DNA of 33,101 nucleotides from positions 1-33,101 of the forward strand of contig JAZQER010000061.1 in NCBI GenBank assembly GCA_045539095.1, read 5' to 3'. A program made the position numbers and the translations under genes. The notes below the pieces were generated by a model. It made no database searches and was not told the origin of the DNA. It was given only the letters and a program-made list of their open reading frames with translations. Below, one piece after another: positions 1-6,913 of the stretch (position 1 is its first letter; each line of letters starts with the position of its first letter). The stretch comes from SFWF01 sp045539095. Its GTDB lineage: Bacteria; Bacillota; Clostridia; Oscillospirales; Acutalibacteraceae.

Positions 1-27
1 CAGGAAATCATAAACGCGATTAGTTAA
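1..27 (+). CDS. 3' end of a truncated upstream gene
   Basis: The first 27 bases read in frame as eight codons (QEIINAIS) followed by TAA, and a strong hairpin terminator starts two bases later. This arrangement suggests the last codons of a plus-strand gene that begins outside the window. The peptide is too short to identify, and the frame is inferred only from the stop-plus-terminator arrangement. Confidence 0.4.
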   Translation, partial: QEIINAIS

Positions 28-28
28 G

Positions 29-58
29 AAAAAGCGAGGGGAAGTTCCCTCGCTTTTT
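29..58 (+). terminator. Intrinsic terminator, GCGAGG family, copy 1
   Basis: A hairpin with 12-bp arms (AAAAAGCGAGGG and its complement) ends in a T-run. It follows the partial gene directly. The stem and the trailing TGCTATGTAT match the hairpin at 1618-1649, and the stem resembles those at 3163-3190 and 5005-5033, so it belongs to a dispersed terminator repeat. Confidence 0.85.
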
Positions 59-75
59 GCTATGTATAAAACCGC

Positions 76-210
76 CTAAAAACCCGTTTTTGACACCAAT
101 GCGTGGGGTGGGGCAAACTTGCAAAAATCCCAGCATTTATGCACTTTTTTCGGCTTTGGTGTTATTATAACTCCAGCATCGATTCTACGAACTATTCCTG
201 TTGCTTTCAT
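76..210 (-). pseudogene. AbrB/SpoVT-type N-terminal remnant, copy 1 (44 codons)
   Basis: Reading minus from ATG at 210, a 44-codon frame begins MKATGIVRRID. That is the canonical start of SpoVT/AbrB-family swapped-hairpin transcription factors. It then diverges (AGVIITPKP instead of roughly LGRIVIPKEIR) and ends at TAG (78-76). A GGAGA ribosome site lies about 9 bases upstream. The AbrB fold normally needs about 45-50 residues and the middle of this one is not conserved, so I read it as a decayed gene start. A very short expressed peptide cannot be excluded. Two further remnants occur at 1755-1793 and 1965-1979. Confidence 0.6.
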
Positions 211-281
211 ATATGAATTCTCCTTTAATTTCAAATCGTGATACTATTATTTGTGATTAAAGGGAATTTATACTGCTGTAA

Positions 282-310
282 TTTACTTTTTAGGGCATTT
301 ATGTTATAAT
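282..310 (+). promoter_or_regulatory. Sigma-A promoter for the gene at 331
   Basis: TTTACT (282-287), a 17-base spacer and TATAAT (305-310). Transcription would start near 317, leaving a leader of only about 14 bases. The same boxes and flanks recur at 2052-2080 upstream of the paralogous gene, so the promoter block was duplicated with it. Confidence 0.8.
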
Positions 311-330
311 GAATTAAAGGCGGTGATTTC

Positions 331-1611
331 GTGAAAAAAATATTTAATATCATTATTGAAAACGGAATTATTATTTCTTTGTTTTTAGGTTTAGCATATT
401 TGCTTACTTTTCAATATCAAAAAGGTAAAATCACTTATTATGGAATCCCAACAAATTACATAGATTTAAGTCTTGGTAGTGTCATTGAAACTTGTTTTAC
501 AATACTTCTTATTTTGTACTTTTCATATATTTTCCTTAATACTATTACTACTTCCCCGTTCGAGTATAAAAGTCACACAGGAAAAAACAATATATTGGCA
601 AGCGTTCTTTGTGCCCTGTTTTTAGCTGTATTATTTGGCGCTTTTAAAAAATTCAATATTCTTTTTGGAATAGTCATTGGTATTTATTTGCTTTATTTGC
701 TTTGTAATAATTTAGCTCCTATTTTCTTAGTTAAAGAAAAGCTTTCTTATTCTCAAAAAATTAAAATATATTCCGAAAAAAAGGAAAAAGAATTAGAGGA
801 AAAAGCTAAAAAAGAAAAGCCCTTGTTAAATCAAATATTTGAAAAACCAACAAAGATATTATTTTTTGCTTGTTGTATAATATTTATGTGTAGTGTATTT
901 AAATTTTCAGGAGCAGAAGACGCAAAAAACGCCACTACTTTTTATGTTGCAAATGATTATAATGATAAAATTATTGTTCACAGCACAACAGATTATTATG
1001 TGCTAATGGAATTGGAAAATAACAAATTATTAGATACCTATCAAATTGTCCCAAGTAATGAAATCGGCACAATAACAATGAAGGAAATAGGTCCGTTACT
1101 TATTACTGACATAAAGGATAGAAACAATAAAACATTAGCAGACTTATATGTTTCAACAAAAAACGATGACAAAACATACTCATACAAATTCTATGATTTA
1201 AATAACAATATATTATTCCAAAAAGAGAACATTTTTCGAGAGCCTAAAATAAATCAGATAAACGCTACTGTTTACGAATTGAAAACTCAGACTGGAACAG
1301 GACTTTCTACAAACTGGGCGGTTTATTGCGATGTTGACACTAGTAAAGTTTCTGAAACATTCAATTATGTTTTAGGAGTACAAGATGACTATGTTGTTTG
1401 TGCTGATTATGAAGAAGGCAAGCATTTCATTACAATCCAAAACATATTTGATAAGGCAGTATATTACAAGACATACAAACTAGAAAATATTTCACCCGTA
1501 GCTGCAGATTTTGCACTTGGTTGTGAATTTGATAGCGATAACAAAGTAACAATAACCTACCTTACTGGTGAAGATTATACCAAAACCAAACTAACGATAG
1601 ACATTCAGTAA
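331..1611 (+). CDS. Polytopic membrane protein with duplicated C-terminal domain, unknown function
   Basis: A 426-residue protein starting at GTG behind AAAGGCGG. I do not recognise a named family. Hydrophobic segments lie near residues 10-28, 48-70, 88-125 (probably two) and 175-193. A Lys/Glu-rich, probably cytoplasmic loop is at about 140-165. The remaining roughly 230 residues are hydrophilic and probably outside the membrane. Residues about 285-426 are clearly paralogous to the C-terminus of the protein at 2101-3057; shared strings include TNWAVYCDV, KVSETF, QNIFDK and VTYLTG. The gene is AT-rich compared with the operons downstream. The neighbouring copy, with the same promoter, argues for segmental duplication with N-terminal domain replacement. 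Function cannot be inferred. Confidence 0.8.
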   Translation: MKKIFNIIIENGIIISLFLGLAYLLTFQYQKGKITYYGIPTNYIDLSLGSVIETCFTILLILYFSYIFLNTITTSPFEYKSHTGKNNILASVLCALFLAVLFGAFKKFNILFGIVIGIYLLYLLCNNLAPIFLVKEKLSYSQKIKIYSEKKEKELEEKAKKEKPLLNQIFEKPTKILFFACCIIFMCSVFKFSGAEDAKNATTFYVANDYNDKIIVHSTTDYYVLMELENNKLLDTYQIVPSNEIGTITMKEIGPLLITDIKDRNNKTLADLYVSTKNDDKTYSYKFYDLNNNILFQKENIFREPKINQINATVYELKTQTGTGLSTNWAVYCDVDTSKVSETFNYVLGVQDDYVVCADYEEGKHFITIQNIFDKAVYYKTYKLENISPVAADFALGCEFDSDNKVTITYLTGEDYTKTKLTIDIQ

Positions 1612-1617
1612 TATGAT

Positions 1618-1649
1618 AAAAGCGAGGTGAAATTCACCTCGCCTTTTGC
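1618..1649 (+). terminator. Intrinsic terminator, GCGAGG family, copy 2
   Basis: The stem GCGAGGTGAA pairs with TTCACCTCGC around one unpaired base (1622-1642), with CTTTT after it, 7 bases after the stop codon of the preceding gene. The following TTTTGCTATGTAT matches copy 1. Confidence 0.85.
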
Positions 1650-1754
1650 TATGTATCGTTCAAAACGCGCTGTTTTTCGTCAAAAATTTTTCTTTAAAAT
1701 TTTCCTGAAATCCCAGTGTTTATGCGGCTTTATAGCTCTTGGTGTTATTATACC

Positions 1755-1793
1755 TCATTCATCTATTCTACGAACTATTCCTGTAGCTTTCAT
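1755..1793 (-). pseudogene. AbrB/SpoVT-type N-terminal remnant, copy 2 (in-frame stop)
   Basis: The minus strand from ATG at 1793 reads MKATGIVRRIDE and then TGA. Beyond the stop the same frame continues GIITPRAIKPHKHWDFRKIL, parallel to copy 1 (both contain IITP and an HK-WDF block), so the two fragments share one ancestor beyond the conserved start. The canonical family continues DELGRIVIPREIR here; small deletions would convert one to the other. A GGAG ribosome site lies upstream at about 1807. It is a broken gene start with no downstream wing or dimer region. Confidence 0.65.
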
Positions 1794-1822
1794 AAATATA
1801 TTAACTCCTCTTGTCTAAAATT

Positions 1823-1967
1823 TAATGAATAATGAAAAATGAATGATGAATATTGAATAATTAAGGTGTCGGCTACGCCGACATTATTTATATCGTGCCG
1901 AAGGCACACCGAAACTATTCACTATTCATTATTCACTATTCACTCGCAAGGCTCCGCCTTGCGCCCC
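1823..1967. repeat. MITE-like palindromic repeat element
   Basis: The ends are rich in TGAATAATGAA-type sequence on the left and TTCACTATTCATTATTCA-type sequence on the right, forming imperfect terminal inverted repeats. The interior holds three compact hairpins: GTCGGC/GCCGAC (from 1868), GTGCC/GGCAC (from about 1895) and GCAAGGC/GCCTTGC (from about 1946). There is no credible gene inside. It ends exactly where AbrB remnant copy 3 loses homology, consistent with insertion into that copy. A related element lies at 26674-26788. Confidence 0.7.
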
Positions 1968-1979
1968 TGTTGCTTTCAT
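1965..1979 (-). pseudogene. AbrB/SpoVT-type start remnant, copy 3 (five codons, cut by repeat)
   Basis: The minus strand from ATG at 1979 reads MKATG and then runs into the repeat element. The ribosome site and the 25 or so bases upstream (CTCCTTTAATTTCAA on the plus strand) match copy 1 almost base for base. The fragment is therefore recognisable mainly through its flank, and the rest was replaced by the inserted repeat. Confidence 0.5.
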
Positions 1980-2051
1980 ATATACAAATCTCCTTTAATT
2001 TCAAGTCGTGATGTTATTATTTGTAACTCGTGGGAATTTATACTGTGTGAA

Positions 2052-2080
2052 TTTACTTTTGAAATGAAATGTGTTATAAT
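2052..2080 (+). promoter_or_regulatory. Sigma-A promoter for the gene at 2101
   Basis: TTTACT (2052-2057), a 17-base spacer, TATAAT (2075-2080). It has the same boxes, spacing and leader as the promoter at 282-310. Confidence 0.8.
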
Positions 2081-2100
2081 AAATTAAAGGCGGTGGTTTT

Positions 2101-3057
2101 GTGAAAAACAAAAAACAAATAATAACAATTATTCTTTCCGTTCTTATCACTTTAGCAGTTGTTTTTGCCGTTCTGTTTGGTATAAAGATATATCAAGGCA
2201 AACTTGTTGAATCAGGTTATAGCGAAACCCCAAATTCTGCTAATCAATACGCCAAAGATGTAACTATGATTCAATTGATTGCTACTCCCGAAAAATATGA
2301 CGGTCAACTTGTCAGAGTAATTGGTGTCGGCAATCTTGAATTTGAAGGCAATTGCATTTCACTCAGTAAAGAGGATTTGAAATATGGTGTTGGAAATTCC
2401 ATTTGGATTGAGCTTGGTGAAAAAGCAATTTCATACGAAGAAGCACAACGATATAATGGCGAGTATGTAATCCTAGAGGGTGTTTTTGATAAAGACGATT
2501 GTGGTCATATGGATATGTTCTGCGGTTCAATCAAAAATATCAGTCGGTATGATTTGTGGGATGTATATAAATATTATAATCCCTTTGATATGTATTCAAT
2601 TACAAGAAACGATGATCTAACATATTCGTATAAAATAGTTGATAAAAATGGTAATGTTTTGTTTTCAGAAGACAACGCCACTCGTGAACCAACTGTCGAG
2701 CAAGTCAATACATATATTGTAGGATTGAAAACTCAAACAGGGATAGGGCAGTCAACTAATTGGGCAGTATATTGTGATGTTGAAAACAGTAAAGTGTCTG
2801 AGACTTTTCAATATGTTTTAATGGCACAAGGCAATTATGTTATTTATGTAAATTATGAAAACGGGGAACATAGTGTTATTGTCCAAAATATATTTGATAA
2901 ATCAGAGTATTATAAGAAACATATTCTGGCAAACTGCTCTCCTGTTGCAGGAGACATTGTAATAGGAGCGAAACCGAATGGTGAGGGAATTGCAGTTGTT
3001 ACATATCTAACAGGCAATGATTACAAGGAAACTGAACTGACAATAAATTTTCCATAA
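2101..3057 (+). CDS. Membrane-anchored protein with OB-like region, paralogue of the gene at 331
   Basis: A 318-residue protein with a GTG start behind AAAGGCGGTGG. One N-terminal hydrophobic segment (residues 7-27) looks like an uncleaved anchor, so most of the chain should lie outside the cytoplasm. Residues about 50-150 (MIQLIATPEKYDGQLVRVIG at the start, IWIELG, YVILEGVF) resemble the OB-like 'nucleic-acid-binding-fold' domains common in small exported proteins of Firmicutes and Bacteroidetes; this is a pattern judgement. Residues about 178-318 are the domain shared with the protein at 331-1611. The two paralogues have different N-terminal halves joined to one conserved tail. Role unknown. 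Confidence 0.8.
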   Translation: MKNKKQIITIILSVLITLAVVFAVLFGIKIYQGKLVESGYSETPNSANQYAKDVTMIQLIATPEKYDGQLVRVIGVGNLEFEGNCISLSKEDLKYGVGNSIWIELGEKAISYEEAQRYNGEYVILEGVFDKDDCGHMDMFCGSIKNISRYDLWDVYKYYNPFDMYSITRNDDLTYSYKIVDKNGNVLFSEDNATREPTVEQVNTYIVGLKTQTGIGQSTNWAVYCDVENSKVSETFQYVLMAQGNYVIYVNYENGEHSVIVQNIFDKSEYYKKHILANCSPVAGDIVIGAKPNGEGIAVVTYLTGNDYKETELTINFP

Positions 3058-3090
3058 TTATAACCACCCGTCAAACGGGTGGTTATAATT
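3056..3090 (+). terminator. Intrinsic terminator after the gene at 2101
   Basis: A 15-bp perfect stem (AATTATAACCACCCG and its complement, loop TCAAA) overlaps the stop codon. It lacks a long T-run but would end the plus-strand transcript. Confidence 0.65.
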
Positions 3091-3162
3091 TGCAAACGAT
3101 GGCGGAACGACACGCAGGTCGTTTCCTACGTAATTTTTTAAATCGTGAAGTTTAATTATAGA

Positions 3163-3190
3163 AAAAGCGGAGTGAATTCACTCCGCTTTT
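3163..3190. terminator. Bidirectional terminator between convergent genes, GCGGAG variant
   Basis: A 28-base perfect palindrome with AAAAGCGGAGTGAA as its left arm and TTTT on the right; its mirror gives a T-run on the minus strand. It lies just after the stop of the minus-strand DUF47 gene (3199) and downstream of the plus-strand gene ending at 3057. Confidence 0.85.
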
Positions 3191-3198
3191 GTTATTGT

Positions 3199-3819
3199 TT
3201 AGGTGTTTTTCATAACAACCGTGCCTACACAGTCGCCGACGTGCTCGCAAGCGTCTGCACAGGATTCAAAGCAATCATATATCTTACGCAAAGATACCAC
3301 CTCAAGAACATCGGTATGATTCTTGGTAATGTTATGCATTGAGGTAAGATAAAGCTGGTCACACTCCTCTTCTACATCGTTGAGCGCAATGATGAGCGAC
3401 TGTATCTTCTTGGAGCGTTTGAAGTTTTCAAACTCCTCCATAAGCTCACAAAGAATATCACAAGATGCTACAAGCTTTTTAGCAAACTCTATTATCGACG
3501 GCTCTGCCGATCGGATATTGTAAATATAGAACTTCTGCAGTATCTCTTCTATCTTATCGGTCACCTGGTCAAGATTATGGCTTAGCATATCAAGATCCTC
3601 GCGATCGACAGGTGTTACGAATGCCTTTGCAAGTGCTTCGTTTATCTCGTGCTTTTTCTTGTCTGCGTTATGCTCTATTTCGTGCATTCCTCGAAGCATT
3701 TCGTCCATTCTTTCAATGTCGAAGTTTTCGAGGCACTCCACAAGATATTCTGCAGCCTTCTTTGAAAGTGCAGTGCTTGCCACAAAATTTTCAAAATAAA
3801 ATTTATCGCCTTTAGCCAT
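3199..3819 (-). CDS. DUF47/PhoU-like PiT accessory protein
   Basis: A 206-residue, mostly helical, soluble protein of the DUF47 (YkaA-type, PhoU-like) family. Such proteins are encoded beside low-affinity PiT phosphate permeases and are thought to modulate them. Family signs are the N-terminal YFENF region, the EIEHNADKKKHEINEALAKA segment with its regularly spaced E, H and D residues (residues about 46-65), the FVTPVDREDL block, and a second repeat ending ACEHVGDCVGTVVMKN. Length is normal for the family. It starts at ATG 3819, 19 bases after the PiT gene, and is co-transcribed with it. Identification is by family pattern; a direct regulatory effect is inferred from context. Confidence 0.9.
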   Translation of the reverse strand: MAKGDKFYFENFVASTALSKKAAEYLVECLENFDIERMDEMLRGMHEIEHNADKKKHEINEALAKAFVTPVDREDLDMLSHNLDQVTDKIEEILQKFYIYNIRSAEPSIIEFAKKLVASCDILCELMEEFENFKRSKKIQSLIIALNDVEEECDQLYLTSMHNITKNHTDVLEVVSLRKIYDCFESCADACEHVGDCVGTVVMKNT

Positions 3820-3838
3820 TTTTCAAAATTCCTTTCTA

Positions 3839-4900
3839 TCAGTTAAAAATCAACAAGAACAGTTTTGTTACTAAAAAAGCAAGAAGTCCGCATCCGGGGA
3901 AAGTAAGCACCCAGGTAAGCACCATTTCCTTCACAACGCCGAAGTTGATGGCGGATACTCTTTTTACAGCGCCTACACCCATAATAGAGGTAGTTTTTAC
4001 ATGGGTGGTAGAAACGGGCAGACCAAATACTGAGCAGAACACAAGCGAAATAGATGATGCTATATCCGCGGAGAAGCCCTGATATTTTTCAAGCTTCACC
4101 ATATCCATGCCAACAGATTTGATGATCTTCTTACCGCCCATAGCAGTGCCGGCTCCCATAATCACCGAGCATAAAATCATAAGCCAGGTCGGGATGATAA
4201 ATCCGCCATCGCCTGTGTTTACTCCCGCATTACTCAGTGTATGTACACAAAGAAGGATAATGGCCATAAATTTCTGACCATCCTGTGCGCCGTGCATAAA
4301 TGCCATTGAAGCCGCACCGACTATCTGTGCCCCTCTAAAAAAAGGTTCTGTTTTTGGTCTGTTGGCTTTATAAAAAATCATAGTTACGATTTTGCATATA
4401 ACCCATGCTAAACCAAAACCTAAAGTAACCGAAATTACAATACCGTAAATAACCTTAAGCCATTGATCCCATACGATAGCATCAAGCCCGCAGAGTGCCA
4501 TAGCGCCGCCCGTAAGACCTGCTATGAGAGCGTGGCTTTCACTGGTGGGAATTCCAAATACCCAAGCGAGTGTTGCCCATATAACAATAGCCAGCATTGC
4601 CGCACACAGAACGATGATTACTGTTTTACCGTCAGCCACGCCGAAATTAACCATTTTTGTAACCGTTTCAGCAACCTCGTTGCTAATCTTTGTCATTACA
4701 AAAACACCGAGAAAATTGAACACTGCTGCCATAAGTATTGCAGCTTTTGGGGGCATACACCGTGTTACAACACATGTAGCGATAGCATTCGGTGCGTCTG
4801 TCCAGCCATTTACCAAGATAACACCAAGCGTCAGTACTACCGCAATAAACAGCAGCGGATTAGCCGTCATCTGATACCAAAAATCCAATATTGAATCCAT
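3839..4900 (-). CDS. pit: PiT family inorganic phosphate permease
   Basis: Inorganic phosphate transporter, PiT family, coupled to H+ or Na+. About ten hydrophobic helices span a protein of 353 residues. The duplicated PiT signature is visible: NGWTDAPNAIATCVVTR near the N-terminus and GLPVSTTHVKTTSIMGVG near the C-terminus, with GIPTSESHALIAGLTGG in between. I chose ATG 4900 because AGAGGG sits 6 bases upstream; a TTG at 4906 is in frame but is too close to that site. A consensus promoter is at 4954-4982. The DUF47 partner follows after 19 bases. No Pho-box-like operator was identified. Confidence 0.93.
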   Translation of the reverse strand: MDSILDFWYQMTANPLLFIAVVLTLGVILVNGWTDAPNAIATCVVTRCMPPKAAILMAAVFNFLGVFVMTKISNEVAETVTKMVNFGVADGKTVIIVLCAAMLAIVIWATLAWVFGIPTSESHALIAGLTGGAMALCGLDAIVWDQWLKVIYGIVISVTLGFGLAWVICKIVTMIFYKANRPKTEPFFRGAQIVGAASMAFMHGAQDGQKFMAIILLCVHTLSNAGVNTGDGGFIIPTWLMILCSVIMGAGTAMGGKKIIKSVGMDMVKLEKYQGFSADIASSISLVFCSVFGLPVSTTHVKTTSIMGVGAVKRVSAINFGVVKEMVLTWVLTFPGCGLLAFLVTKLFLLIFN

Positions 4901-4953
4901 AAGCAACCCTCTTTTAAACTTCTTATCTTTTACGACAAATCATACCAATTTAT

Positions 4954-4982
4954 ATTTTATTTCGTACCATTAAATCTGTCAA
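4954..4982 (-). promoter_or_regulatory. Sigma-A promoter for pit-DUF47
   Basis: On the minus strand: TTGACA (4982-4977), a 17-base spacer, TAAAAT (4959-4954). The leader would be about 45 bases. Confidence 0.85.
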
Positions 4983-5004
4983 GTATCTTTTTAAACAATT
5001 CGAG

Positions 5005-5033
5005 AAAAGCGAGGTGAATTTCACCTCGCTTTT
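5005..5033 (-). terminator. Terminator of the sugar operon, GCGAGG family, copy 4
   Basis: AAAAGCGAGGTGAA pairs with TTCACCTCGCTTTT, 21 bases after the aldolase stop codon. It is nearly identical to the hairpin at 1618-1649, including the TTTTGCTAT tail on the plus side. Confidence 0.85.
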
Positions 5034-5054
5034 GCTATTTATTATTCATTCAGA

Positions 5055-5912
5055 TCAAACGTTTTGGAAAAGTCGGATTGCGTTAGCTACATCCTCTTGC
5101 ATGGCTTTTTCTGCATCGAAAATGGCATCGTGGAACTGGGTATATGTTTTATTGGATATTGCAGCTCCGCCTGCTTTTGCCATATAGGTGTAATAGTTGA
5201 CTTTGCGTACACCGCGATTTATGACCTCGCGGAAGTCCTGGTCGCTGACACCAGAACCGCCGTGCATAACGATAGGCATTCCGTTCATAGCCTTTCTCAG
5301 TGCCGAAACTCTGTCGAAATCAAGCTTCGGAGCGTCGGCATAAAAACCGTGAGCCGTACCGAAAGCACAAGCAAGCGCGTCAACTCCGGTTTCCTTTACG
5401 AACTGGGCCGCTACATCGGGCTCAGTATAAATAGAAACGCGTTTATCATTCTCACTCGCCTCTGTTGCGCCGCCGAATCCGCCTCTTCTTGCTCCCATAG
5501 AACCAAGCTCTGCCTCTACCGAAGCGCCGTATTTACGAGCCATTTCCACAACAGCTTTTGTATTTTTTATGTTCTCCTCAAGCGGGAGCTCGGAGCCGTC
5601 ATACATAACTGAGGTAAAGCCAAGCTCAAGAGCCTGCTTTACATAGTCGATATTAGTACCGTGGTCAAGGTGCGCACAAACGGGAACCGAAGCCTTCTTC
5701 GCATACCAGAGCATAACGGGAGCTATCTCCGCCATGGAAATGAGTCCCTTTTCCTCATGTATCTGAGCGTGGGTAATAACAACGGGCTGACCGGTCTGTT
5801 CAGCCGCTTTTATGACTGCGCGAAGGCTTGCAAGGTTAGGCGCGTTAAAGCATCCTACCGCCATATTCTTTTCTTCGGCAATTTTTAAAATTTCCTTTAA
5901 ATTGACTAACAT
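5055..5912 (-). CDS. Class II (zinc) ketose-bisphosphate aldolase
   Basis: A 285-residue class II aldolase of the FbaA/GatY/KbaY family. It cleaves a ketose (bis)phosphate to dihydroxyacetone phosphate plus an aldehyde. Visible active-site features are AHLDHGTN with catalytic Asp83 and zinc ligand His84, zinc ligands His188 (GTAHGFY) and His217 (VMHGGSGV), and the C-terminal phosphate-binding VRKVNYYT stretch. Length is typical. It is the last gene of the isomerase-kinase-epimerase-aldolase operon and abuts the gene upstream with no gap. Its substrate is therefore likely the kinase product of this pathway (tagatose-, fuculose-, rhamnulose- or sorbose-phosphate type) and not glycolytic fructose bisphosphate. 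The exact sugar cannot be told from sequence. Confidence 0.88.
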   Translation of the reverse strand: MLVNLKEILKIAEEKNMAVGCFNAPNLASLRAVIKAAEQTGQPVVITHAQIHEEKGLISMAEIAPVMLWYAKKASVPVCAHLDHGTNIDYVKQALELGFTSVMYDGSELPLEENIKNTKAVVEMARKYGASVEAELGSMGARRGGFGGATEASENDKRVSIYTEPDVAAQFVKETGVDALACAFGTAHGFYADAPKLDFDRVSALRKAMNGMPIVMHGGSGVSDQDFREVINRGVRKVNYYTYMAKAGGAAISNKTYTQFHDAIFDAEKAMQEDVANAIRLFQNV

Positions 5913-6911
5913 TTAAAACTCTCCTTCAAATTGACCCTCGTCATTGACAAATGCAAATTTAATAGCGGTTGTTTTGCTCTCATCAGGCAAAAGGAACTGC
6001 AAAGTACCGTTTTTGCGGAGCACATCTCTGCCGTCGGGAGTGCAGTTTCCGGGCTCAAGTCCAAGAACATAGTCGGTCTTACCCATCATCTTCCACTCGG
6101 TAAAGTAAGGTAGATTTGCCTTATCATAGGACATAACCAAACCCTTGCTCACATCGGCATTGTAAATTCCAACCTTGGCTATGCCATCTTTTTCTTTTAC
6201 ATCAAAATAGAAACAGCATTCCTCATAGCCTGTCTGCGGAACTTCCATAGTAAGAGCAGTATCAATAAACTCTGCGGCGTGTTCATTTCTCGCGGTAATA
6301 CCATTATTAGGTACTCTGACGGTGCTGTTTTCACTGAGCAGAGGATAACCCATATTACAGTGATAAAGCACCATATAGGGCGAGGTTGTATCGGCATCAT
6401 TAGTTACGGTATCTTTTACCTCGAAAGAGTTTTCGGTATATGAAACCGTATAGGTTCTGTCTAATATTAACTTTCTGCCGAAAATCACAGCGTCACGTAC
6501 ACGAAGTTTTATGGTAAGAGCCTCTGTAGATTCTTCTGTAGCCAGAAGCTCAGCGGGAATATGAGAAACCGTTCCGTGCAGCGGCAGCTCCTCGCCGTCA
6601 TCGGTACAAGGAGAGCCTACCGCGGTAAGTCCGCAAGTGGTGAAAAAGCCTGCAGTAAAGGATTTTAAAAATCCTGCGCCAACACGGTCATAATATGCCG
6701 GCGCAACATATCCGCAAGGGGCAAAATAACCCATATTGTCACCCTTGAAGCTGACACGTGACACATCTCCTGCTCTGTCAAGAGAAATCCACATTTCTAA
6801 TCCTAAGCCGTTACGGATATAGAGGAAATTCATTCCGTCTCCCATACCGTTTTTAAGAGTATATTTCTCCGCACCCTTTGTCTGAAGCGGATTACCAACA
6901 TAATTTTTCAT
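5913..6911 (-). CDS. DUF4432 aldose 1-epimerase-like protein
   Basis: A 332-residue, beta-rich protein of the DUF4432 / galactose-mutarotase-like superfamily. Such proteins are routinely encoded in sugar catabolic operons and probably interconvert sugar anomers. Supporting segments are the N-terminal NGLGLEMWISLDRAGDVSRV region, the GFFTTCGLTAVGSPC motif followed by LPLHGTVSH, the central VLYHCNMGYPLL strand, and the C-terminal WKMMGKTDYVLGLEPGNC. In the family this last Glu and the central His residues line the sugar site. It starts 2 bases after the kinase gene ends. The mutarotase role is inferred from family and context. Confidence 0.8.
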   Translation of the reverse strand: MKNYVGNPLQTKGAEKYTLKNGMGDGMNFLYIRNGLGLEMWISLDRAGDVSRVSFKGDNMGYFAPCGYVAPAYYDRVGAGFLKSFTAGFFTTCGLTAVGSPCTDDGEELPLHGTVSHIPAELLATEESTEALTIKLRVRDAVIFGRKLILDRTYTVSYTENSFEVKDTVTNDADTTSPYMVLYHCNMGYPLLSENSTVRVPNNGITARNEHAAEFIDTALTMEVPQTGYEECCFYFDVKEKDGIAKVGIYNADVSKGLVMSYDKANLPYFTEWKMMGKTDYVLGLEPGNCTPDGRDVLRKNGTLQFLLPDESKTTAIKFAFVNDEGQFEGEF

Positions 6912-6913
6912 TT

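Noticed and set aside
1866..2087. 73-codon open frame on the plus strand
   Set aside because: It runs through the palindromic repeat and the duplicated promoter region, has no ribosome site, and encodes a low-complexity peptide.
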